This document shows, one piece after another, positions 24,727 to 30,987 of a DNA stretch of 55,291 bases (position 1 is its first letter; each line of letters starts with the position of its first letter). Made by a program: the position numbers and the translations under genes. This DNA is from Candidatus Levilactobacillus faecigallinarum (GTDB lineage: Bacteria > Bacillota > Bacilli > Lactobacillales > Lactobacillaceae). The notes beneath the pieces were generated by a model that saw only the letters and a program-made list of their open reading frames with translations, was not told where the DNA came from and did no database searches. Where the stretch lies: assembly GCA_019113985.1 (NCBI GenBank), contig DXGJ01000002.1, positions 1-55,291 of the forward strand, written 5' to 3'.

Positions 24727-26127
24727 ATGGCACTTGATTGGCAAAAACTAGCAAACGACTACCGTGACGATTACGTTGCGGATCTAAAAACTTTGGTCAG
24801 CATTGACAGCTCGCGGGACGATTCCCTGGCAACGGACGAGTTCCCCCTGGGTCCTGGCCCAGCCAAGGCAATGATCGCGTTCATGGACATTGCCAAGCGC
24901 GACGGGTTCACCGTTAAGAACTTGGATAACCTGGCCGGGTACGTGGAGTACGGTGAAGGCGATGACACGCTGGCCATTCTAGGCCACGCGGACGTAATGC
25001 CCGCTGGTAAGGGCTGGCACACGGATCCCTTCACACTGACCGAAAAGGACGGTAACCTGTATGGACGGGGAACCTCTGACGATAAGGGTCCCGCATTAGC
25101 GGCCTACTACGGTCTCCGGATGTTAAAGGACCAGGGGATCGTGCCCAAGATGAAGGTCCGCTTCATCGTTGGGACCGACGAAGAGAGCGATTGGACCGGG
25201 ATGAAGCACTATCTCGACGTGGAACCTGCACCGACTCTGGGCTTCTCGCCCGATGCTGAATTCCCCCTGATCAATGGGGAAAAGGGAAACGTGACCTTCG
25301 AGACCCACTTCAAGGGGACCAATGGTGGTGACGTGACGTTAGATGAATTTGACTCCGGGTTACGGATGAACATGGTTCCGCGGGACGCCGAAGCCACGGT
25401 GACCACCGCGGCTGGCATTCAAATGGGCAATGCGTTCAACGTCTTTTTAGCTAAGGCACCAGTTACCGGTGAAGCTGAAGTAACGGGCAACCAGGTGAAG
25501 CTGCACGTGGTGGGGAAAGCCGCCCACGGGATGGAGCCGAAGAATGGTATCAATGCGGGGACCTACCTGGCGACCTTCCTGACCGCGTATGATTTTGGCG
25601 GGGATGCCCGGGACTTCCTGAGCCTGCTGGCTGATCAGCTACACGACGATTCCCGAGCTCATAAGTTGAACCTGGCGTACACCGATGACGTCATGGGAGA
25701 TCTGACCATGAACGTGGGCATCATGAACTTTGTAGCGGACGACCATGGGCTGATTAACACCAACTTCCGTTACCCAACTGGTACCGGGGCCGCTAACATT
25801 CTGGCCGGCTTGCAACAAGCGACTGCGAAGATGGCCGTGACGATTGAACAGGGCCGGGAAATGGTGCCACATTACGTGGACCCCAGCGACCCAATCGTGG
25901 CCACGCTGATGGACGTTTACCGGGAACAGACCGGCGACACCACAGCACAACCTGAAGTGGTTGGCGGGGGCACTTACGGTCGACTGATGAAGCGGGGTGT
26001 GGCCTTCGGGGCGCTGTTCGCGCACACGCAGGATACCATGCACCAGGCCGATGAATTCCAGCCGGAAGCGGACTTGCTAAAGGCGATGGCCATCTACGGT
26101 CAGGCCATCGATGCTTTGACCAAGTAG
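24727..26127 (+). CDS. pepV: Dipeptidase PepV
   Basis: A 466-residue zinc dipeptidase (M20 family) that splits dipeptides produced from milk or plant protein. Predicted metal and catalytic residues line up with the L. delbrueckii enzyme: H87 and D89 in 'GHADVMP', D118/D119 in 'TSDDKGP', E152/E153 in 'GTDEES', D176 in 'FSPDAEFP', and His in 'FAHTQDTMHQADE' near residue 438. Length matches the family. ATG 24727 follows aaggaggttcaatc. A -10-like TAGAAT with TGC before it lies at 24673-24678. The enzyme is cytoplasmic (no signal peptide) and may form a unit with the downstream universal stress protein gene. Confidence 0.95.
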   Translation: MALDWQKLANDYRDDYVADLKTLVSIDSSRDDSLATDEFPLGPGPAKAMIAFMDIAKRDGFTVKNLDNLAGYVEYGEGDDTLAILGHADVMPAGKGWHTDPFTLTEKDGNLYGRGTSDDKGPALAAYYGLRMLKDQGIVPKMKVRFIVGTDEESDWTGMKHYLDVEPAPTLGFSPDAEFPLINGEKGNVTFETHFKGTNGGDVTLDEFDSGLRMNMVPRDAEATVTTAAGIQMGNAFNVFLAKAPVTGEAEVTGNQVKLHVVGKAAHGMEPKNGINAGTYLATFLTAYDFGGDARDFLSLLADQLHDDSRAHKLNLAYTDDVMGDLTMNVGIMNFVADDHGLINTNFRYPTGTGAANILAGLQQATAKMAVTIEQGREMVPHYVDPSDPIVATLMDVYREQTGDTTAQPEVVGGGTYGRLMKRGVAFGALFAHTQDTMHQADEFQPEADLLKAMAIYGQAIDALTK

Positions 26128-26164
26128 GCCACCGGTCAAGATCTGAAAGAGGAGATTGATAACC

Positions 26165-26665
26165 ATGACCCAACAATACGAGCATATTTTAGTGGGAATC
26201 GATGGTTCGCGGCAGTCTAAACGGGCAATCGATAAGGCGATTGCCGTGGCCCAGCGAAACGGGGCTGAGCTGATCATTGCGACCGTTTTAAGCGGTGGTC
26301 AGTACGTGGGACTGGGGAATACGGAAGTCGGCTTCGGATACGTCGATCAGAGCGTGATGGACGCGTCTCGCAAGCGGTTCGAGGACCTAGTGGCCCAGTA
26401 CCAGCAAAAGGCCCAGGATGCGGGTGTCAAGAACGTGGTGACGTCGGTCTACTACGGCCACGTTAAGCGGGACTTGGCGAAGACGTTGCCAGCGGAATTC
26501 GGTGCGGACCTGATTATGTTGGGGGCCACGGGGGCCAACGTGGTTGAACGGATGGTCATGGGGTCGACCGCTAGTTACGTGGTGACCAACGCCGTCTGTG
26601 ACGTGCTTATCGTGCGAACCGATGATAAGAATCGGCCGAAGAAGCTAACGCATCCGTTGGCTTAA
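26165..26665 (+). CDS. Universal stress protein (UspA family)
   Basis: 166 residues and a single Usp domain. 'HILVGIDGSRQSKRA' forms the first strand and loop. The ATP-binding pattern G-x2-G-x9-G-S/T is present as 'GATGANVVERMVMGST', followed by 'VCDVLIVR'. It is therefore likely an ATP-binding type member, involved in survival under stress. ATG 26165 follows agaggagattgataacc. It lies 37 bases after pepV with no terminator between, so co-transcription is likely. It ends at a strong hairpin. Confidence 0.9.
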   Translation: MTQQYEHILVGIDGSRQSKRAIDKAIAVAQRNGAELIIATVLSGGQYVGLGNTEVGFGYVDQSVMDASRKRFEDLVAQYQQKAQDAGVKNVVTSVYYGHVKRDLAKTLPAEFGADLIMLGATGANVVERMVMGSTASYVVTNAVCDVLIVRTDDKNRPKKLTHPLA

Positions 26666-26684
26666 AGCAAAATAATAACTAGAA

Positions 26685-26717
26685 AAGGGACCACGGAAAA
26701 AATTTCCGTGGTCCCTT
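26685..26717. terminator. Bidirectional hairpin terminator
   Basis: A perfect 15-pair stem, aagggaccacggaaa / tttccgtggtccctt, with a 3-base loop between convergent genes, flanked by aaa on the left and aat on the right. Confidence 0.8.
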
Positions 26718-26737
26718 AATTTGTCGTCAATAAAAGT

Positions 26738-27064
26738 TTAAAGCCGGTGAATGTCGAGGACACTTCCCGTCTTGGCGTCGGCGATGAACTGGTATTGGAC
26801 CAGTTGGTCGTCTTCGTAGCGGTTGATCCCGCCGTAGTAGACGCGGGTCTTGACCGCGAACTTCTGGAAAGGCACCGTCTGGTGTTCAATCCAGGCGCCT
26901 TCGATAGGCGATTCTTGGCGGAATTGGCGCTTGACCTGATCCAAGATAGTGTCGGGATCTAGGTGGGCGAAACCGTTAAATAAGCGGGTGACGAAGATGC
27001 CCATAATGCCCCCGATGACACCGGTAAGACTTAATTGATACAGTTGTCCGTTTTTAGCAGCCAT
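26738..27064 (-). CDS. Small single-pass membrane protein with PepSY-like C-terminus
   Basis: 108 residues. One membrane helix (about 10-27, 'LTGVIGGIMGIFVT') is followed by a soluble domain with 'VKTRVYYGGINRYED' and 'YQFIADAKTGSVLDIHRL'. The ending, a strand-turn-strand closing on 'TGxVLDI', is like PepSY/YpeB-type domains, which are often attached to the outer face of the membrane. The resemblance is by eye. ATG 27064 follows aaggaggcggtcgt on the - strand. It is transcribed alone. Confidence 0.75.
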   Translation of the reverse strand: MAAKNGQLYQLSLTGVIGGIMGIFVTRLFNGFAHLDPDTILDQVKRQFRQESPIEGAWIEHQTVPFQKFAVKTRVYYGGINRYEDDQLVQYQFIADAKTGSVLDIHRL

Positions 27065-27459
27065 ACGACCGCCTCCTTAAACGATTGTTATTGGGCAATG
27101 TTACCACCACTTGTGTCTTTAGTATAGCAAGGATTGGCGGGAAGTTCCCGTAAAGTGCCAGGTTTTTGCGAAAAAAGGAGAAAGGTGACGGTTTAGGGGT
27201 AGTGGGGTGGGAAATCGGAGGATGGATGAGGTCACCCCGTACTTGGGTGGTTTGTTTGTTGGGATGGGGGAAGACGGTTATGTGCAAAGAATCGTGATAT
27301 GGCGGGTGAAAAAGCCTATCAGGTTGCGCACAATAGATAGTTTCACCCGCTTATTTTTATAGATGATTAAGGATTTCCTAGCTTAAACATAAAGTTCATG
27401 ATATACTCGAATTATCGAGAAACAACATGGTTCAAAAATACCCCCGGTGGTGACAAAAC
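27065..27459. other. Intergenic region with an orphan terminator-like hairpin
   Basis: About 395 bases between divergent genes with no convincing reading frame. Bases 27302-27350 form a stem, gcgggtgaaa / tttcacccgc, extended by ctatc / gatag, and are followed by ttattttta. On the + strand this looks like an intrinsic terminator, although no gene precedes it on that strand. A small RNA ending here, or a leader attenuator for the 27460 gene, is possible. A -10-like 'gatatactcg' lies at 27399-27408. Confidence 0.45.
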
Positions 27460-29337
27460 ATGATGAATAAAACGCTTCAAAAAATGCTTGTAACGACCGC
27501 AGTTCTAACAATGGTGGCTGGTGCTACGACCAGCTTACAACCGGTGATTGCCCACGCGGCAGATACCACGGCAACAACGCCTAAGGACACTCAGGTAACA
27601 AACTACGAGATTGGTGCAGTTAGACTCCCCGCCACGACCGTTTGGAATAATGGCGAGAAGCTGAGTTTTTCAGGTCAACTGGGCAACCTCCCAATGACGT
27701 TTACTCGTGACCAAATGAATGATAACGCTTATCTCCAGGGGCTGGATTACCCGGCGGGCGTTAACCAGGCCTCCTTGGAAGAGATTCTGCATCAGTTCAT
27801 GGACCAACCCTTTGCAGTTAAGGACGGCGAGACTGTGATTAGTCGGGTGCAGGAACTAGGCGGGCTGGGTGACTCAGCGGCCGATACGGCACAAGCGCTC
27901 GAGCAGGTTGGGTTCGGCATCTATATGTCGGCCTGGCTGATCAGTCGGACGCAACTGTACCTGGATGGAAACTATACGTACCAGCAGGCCCGGGAAGATT
28001 ATGACCAGACGCTGGGCAAGCAAACAGTTCCCGGAGAGTTGGACGAGGGGTATGCGCAAATCGCCCATAGTTTTGGTCCGGAATCTACTGAGTATAATTT
28101 CAACATCATGATGGACATGTACCTGACCGCCAACAAGACGTTAAACCTGTTCGCACATAACTACGGCATCGATCAGGGGGACTTGGACCTGGCCAAGGTC
28201 GACCCGGAAAAGTCGCGGCAGTTGATTATGGACTTCTACCGTCAGCCACTGGCAAAAATTATTTCAACGGATGACCAACACGTGAACACGCTGGACTTAC
28301 AGTTCATGCAAGCCACCATGTTTGTGATTGGGAGCATGCCAGAGATGCCAACGGACCCAGAGACGCCAGTAGACCCAGAGACGCCAGTAGACCCAGAGAC
28401 GCCAACGGACCCGGAAACACCAGTAGATCCGGAAACACCGGTAGACCCAGAAACACCGGTAGACCCAGAAACACCAACGGACCCAGAGACACCAGTAGAT
28501 CCGGAAACGCCGGTAGACCCGGAAACCCCAACGACTCCGGAGAAACCCACGACCCCAACGACCCCCGTTTTGCCAGAAACACCGGTTATTCCAGGGGATG
28601 GGAATAGTGTGTTGGATAATCTGGTAACTGGTGGGGCTGCCGCAACTGTTGCGCCAAAGGGTACGGCAGTTTATGCAACCAAGAAGATTGCGCTGTACGG
28701 GAAACCAGACTTCACGGCCAAAAACCGGCAGCAATGGTACGTTAAGAAGGCACGGATCAACCGGCCGATGTTTGTCGTGACGGGTTATGCGACCGCAAAA
28801 TCCGGGGCAGCGCGTTATCAGGTGCGCGATGTGAACCATCAGAGTAAGACTTACGGGAAAACGGGCTACATTACGGCCAAGGCCAGCTACGTTGCACCAG
28901 TCTACTACGCAACCAAGCAAAAGACCCTGACGGTGATTAACCCCACGGGGGTCAACGCTTACCTGAAGAAGAACTTGACGGGGAAAACCAAGCATTACCG
29001 GCAAGGCCAAGTCTTACATGTGAAGAAAATCGTGCGGCATAACCTGACGACCCGGATGCAACTGGCTGACGGCACTTACGTCACGGGCAACAAGAAGCTG
29101 GTGACCAGTGGGAAGGTTCAGCAGCCCAAGCAGATTCGCATCAAGCGGGGGATTAACCGCTACGTCGACGCCAACTTGACCAAGAAAAATGGTCATTTAC
29201 GGCGCGGCCAAACGGTCAAGGTAACGGGCTGGACCTATAGCCAGGCCGATAATTTTGCCAAAAATGATACGCTGCGTTACCAGGTCGCTGGTGGTTATGT
29301 GACCGCCAATGCCCGGTACGTCGGTTCAATTAAATAG
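27460..29337 (+). CDS. Secreted surface protein with PVDPET repeats and three DUF5776-like domains
   Basis: 625 residues. A signal peptide covers about 1-34 (KTLQK, hydrophobic core, cut after AHA). A unique helical domain (about 45-290) follows, with 'NFNIMMDMYLTANKTL'. Then come ten 6-residue repeats PVDPET/PTDPET (297-356) and a Thr/Pro linker to about 378. Three basic strand-rich domains finish the protein (about 400-480, 490-550 and 560-625); the middle one has 'YRQGQVLHVKKIVRH' and 'MQLADGTYVTGN'. There is no LPXTG sorting signal or C-terminal membrane anchor, so the basic domains probably hold it to the wall by charge. Candidate ATGs are at 27460 and 27463, and the ribosome site is gtggtgac. 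The function is unknown; adhesion or wall binding is inferred. Confidence 0.85.
   Translation: MMNKTLQKMLVTTAVLTMVAGATTSLQPVIAHAADTTATTPKDTQVTNYEIGAVRLPATTVWNNGEKLSFSGQLGNLPMTFTRDQMNDNAYLQGLDYPAGVNQASLEEILHQFMDQPFAVKDGETVISRVQELGGLGDSAADTAQALEQVGFGIYMSAWLISRTQLYLDGNYTYQQAREDYDQTLGKQTVPGELDEGYAQIAHSFGPESTEYNFNIMMDMYLTANKTLNLFAHNYGIDQGDLDLAKVDPEKSRQLIMDFYRQPLAKIISTDDQHVNTLDLQFMQATMFVIGSMPEMPTDPETPVDPETPVDPETPTDPETPVDPETPVDPETPVDPETPTDPETPVDPETPVDPETPTTPEKPTTPTTPVLPETPVIPGDGNSVLDNLVTGGAAATVAPKGTAVYATKKIALYGKPDFTAKNRQQWYVKKARINRPMFVVTGYATAKSGAARYQVRDVNHQSKTYGKTGYITAKASYVAPVYYATKQKTLTVINPTGVNAYLKKNLTGKTKHYRQGQVLHVKKIVRHNLTTRMQLADGTYVTGNKKLVTSGKVQQPKQIRIKRGINRYVDANLTKKNGHLRRGQTVKVTGWTYSQADNFAKNDTLRYQVAGGYVTANARYVGSIK
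28348..28527 (+). repeat. Ten-unit 18-bp coding tandem repeat (PVDPET)
   Basis: Ten consecutive 18-base units encode P-V/T-D-P-E-T in the pattern T-V-V-T-V-V-V-T-V-V at the second residue. Units differ mainly at third codon positions (cca/ccg, gag/gaa, gac/gat), so expansion by slippage or recombination followed by drift is likely. The acidic, proline-rich stretch is a typical wall-spanning stalk. Confidence 0.9.
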
Positions 29338-29343
29338 TCTTTC

Positions 29344-29386
29344 AAAAATCGCCCCACAATCAACTGTTGATTGTGGGGCGATTTTT
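29344..29386 (+). terminator. Strong hairpin terminator after the surface protein
   Basis: A perfect 20-pair stem beginning aaaaatcgcccc and ending ggggcgattttt around a tiny loop (ctg region). It can act in both directions. Confidence 0.88.
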
Positions 29387-29396
29387 GGACCAGTTA

Positions 29397-29567
29397 TTAT
29401 CTACCGGACATTCCGGCCAAATAACCGTTGATAATGTCGGCACGGTGTTGAAAAATTGACACTAACAGGCCTAAGAACAGAACCGCGACGGTGATGCTTA
29501 CCAGGACGGTCGGCCAGTTTATGGGATGGGTTTGCCTGATGCGTAGTAGGAATTTCGTAATATTCAC
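29397..29567 (-). CDS. Possible small membrane protein (56 residues)
   Basis: A short frame on the - strand from GTG 29567 to TAA 29397-29399. It has a basic N-terminus with 'KFLLRIRQTHP', one clear membrane helix ('VLVSITVAVLFLGLLVS', about 21-38) and a polar end 'LAGMSGR'. The upstream gaggggg touches the GTG, so the spacing is poor and the true start may be a nearby non-standard codon. Its stop lies 10 bases from the terminator of the surface protein gene, and an unusual structured stretch precedes it. The hydrophobic pattern supports a real peptide. The family is unknown, and it is too short to judge further. Confidence 0.5.
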   Translation of the reverse strand: MNITKFLLRIRQTHPINWPTVLVSITVAVLFLGLLVSIFQHRADIINGYLAGMSGR

Positions 29568-29710
29568 CCCCTCGATAGCGCTAGTTTACGCGCGCAGGGA
29601 GGAAAAGTCGGCCGATCAATGTTGGTACCGCGCACTAGGGACGGTCAGTTGCCTAGCCAACGTAACCGGGGTGGGGGAACTCTTACTTTGAATAAGTAAG
29701 AGCTTAAAGG
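29568..29710. other. Structured non-coding stretch upstream of the thioredoxin gene
   Basis: Contains arms ctagt-ttac-gcgcg (29581-29594) and cgcgcactag (29629-29638) enclosing a palindrome tcggccga, then a second hairpin, ctcttactt / aagtaagag, near 29690-29710. It may be the leader of the small - strand gene or a separate RNA. No known family was recognised. Confidence 0.35.
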
Positions 29711-29738
29711 TCGACAAGCCCGCCAAAAATGCTATACT
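29711..29738 (+). promoter_or_regulatory. Putative promoter of the thioredoxin-ytpR unit
   Basis: TCGACA (29711-29716), a 16-base spacer, and TATACT (29733-29738) preceded by TGC (extended -10). Confidence 0.6.
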
Positions 29739-29781
29739 GGTGATTGTTAAAAAATTAGACTTAAATAAAGGAGCGTTCACT

Positions 29782-30117
29782 ATGGAACAATTACCTAAGA
29801 TGTCAACCGCAGACTTAAATGACGTTGTTAAGGACGGCAAAACGATGCTGTTTTTCTCTGCGACCTGGTGCCCAGATTGCGCCTTCATCAAGCCGGCGAT
29901 GCCTGCCATTGAAGCCGAATATCCTGATTTTAAGTTTATTGCGGTCGACCGTGACGAGAATATCGATTTAGCGGCTGATCTGAACGTCTTTGGGATTCCC
30001 AGCTTTATTGCCTACGCCGATGGTCAAGAAATCGGTCGGTTGGTCAACAAGGACCGGAAGACCAAGGCCGAAGTTGAAAAGTTTATTAATTCGTTAGCGA
30101 CAACTTCCGCTGACTAA
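29782..30117 (+). CDS. ytpP: Thioredoxin-family protein (YtpP-like)
   Basis: 111 residues and one thioredoxin fold, cytoplasmic. The redox motif is WCPDC (29-33) in place of the standard WCGPC, with the Asp between the cysteines as in YtpP/YdbP-type proteins; the cis-Pro loop is 'FGIPSF'. ATG 29782 follows aaaggagcgttcact, and a longer frame back to 29740 lacks a ribosome site. It is followed 23 bases later by ytpR, the same neighbour order (ytpP-ytpR-sftA) as in B. subtilis. Disulfide exchange is probable; the partners are unknown. Confidence 0.9.
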   Translation: MEQLPKMSTADLNDVVKDGKTMLFFSATWCPDCAFIKPAMPAIEAEYPDFKFIAVDRDENIDLAADLNVFGIPSFIAYADGQEIGRLVNKDRKTKAEVEKFINSLATTSAD

Positions 30118-30140
30118 AAACAGTTTGAAAGGATTCCGAC

Positions 30141-30779
30141 ATGTTAATTGCTAGCTACAATCCCCGCGAGTTAGGGGATACTTTAATCGTTGTTCTGGCA
30201 CAGGATACGCCGCAACAGGCGCACACTGTCCGGGACGGCATCGCCCGTATCTATGATCCTGAGACCGAGAAAACCCTCGGGTATAACTTCTTGGCCATTT
30301 CCGAAATCTTACCAGCCATCACCGGCAACGGCCAGGTGACCCTCTCTGGTGACGACGTGGCTGCCTTGAACCAGGCGCTAGAAGACGCTGGGTTCGCTGG
30401 TGAATTGGTCGCCGAGACCGCCTCACGCTTCGTTGTGGGGTACGTGAAGACCGCAACGCCACATCCCGATTCCGACCACTTACTGGTGACCGAAACGGAA
30501 GTGGCAGATGGCAAGACCCTGAAAATCGTGAGTGGGTCGCCTAACATGCAGGCTGATATTAAGGTCGTTGTTGCCGAAGTTGGTGCGATGATGCCGAATG
30601 GGTTGATTATCTGGCCAGGTGAGCTCCGGGGCGTTGCCAGTGATGGGATGATTTGTTCTGGTCGTGAATTGGGCTTGGCCAACGCGCCACAGAAGCCAGG
30701 TGCCCTGATTTTACCGGATGATTACCAGGTTGGTGAACCATTCGATTTTGATCGCGGCCAGACCATTTTTACGGCTTAG
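30141..30779 (+). CDS. ytpR: YtpR family tRNA-binding protein
   Basis: 212 residues. Residues 1-95 are the DUF4479-type N-terminal domain. Residues about 97-205 are an OB-fold tRNA-binding (EMAP-II/Trbp) domain with 'VVGYVKTATPHPDSDHLLV', 'IVSGSPNM' and 'LRGVASDGMICSGRELGL', the last being the conserved sequence also found in the N-terminus of PheT. Its exact task is not settled in any organism that I know of. ATG 30141 has gaaagga upstream. It is co-transcribed with ytpP and ends at the 30818-30853 terminator. Confidence 0.93.
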   Translation: MLIASYNPRELGDTLIVVLAQDTPQQAHTVRDGIARIYDPETEKTLGYNFLAISEILPAITGNGQVTLSGDDVAALNQALEDAGFAGELVAETASRFVVGYVKTATPHPDSDHLLVTETEVADGKTLKIVSGSPNMQADIKVVVAEVGAMMPNGLIIWPGELRGVASDGMICSGRELGLANAPQKPGALILPDDYQVGEPFDFDRGQTIFTA

Positions 30780-30817
30780 CAAAAATGCCGGCTAAAACAG
30801 TCTAAGAATTAGTCACG

Positions 30818-30853
30818 AAAGCGGGTCAGCCCTTGTCGGCGACCCGCTTTTTT
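30818..30853 (+). terminator. Hairpin terminator after ytpR
   Basis: Stem aaagcgggtc / gacccgcttt with an 11-12 base loop, followed by ttttg. Confidence 0.82.
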
Positions 30854-30987
30854 GTGTACAATAGGGAAGATTAGCAAGGAACGATTGCCAATAAATCCAG
30901 GGAATGAGTCACAAAGTCGGATTACCCGACGACAGCTCCTCTCTTATATCATAAATCGGCCGATTTTCGTGCCAAGGAGGAAGCAAC

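Noticed and set aside
27054..27287. 77-residue - strand frame upstream of the membrane protein gene
   Set aside because: It overlaps the start and ribosome site of the 26738-27064 gene and has a random, Pro/Arg-rich composition.
28348..28527. Regular short repeats suggesting a CRISPR array
   Set aside because: The 18-base units are contiguous with no spacers and encode PVDPET in the reading frame of a secreted protein.
29618..29650. T-box-like word ggtaccgcg upstream of the thioredoxin gene
   Set aside because: There is no stem I block, the bases around it (ttggtaccgcgcactaggg) do not fit the T-box core, and no terminator follows.
29491..29691. 66-residue + strand frame opposite the small membrane peptide
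   Set aside because: No ribosome site, and the - strand frame shows a clear membrane helix while this one does not.
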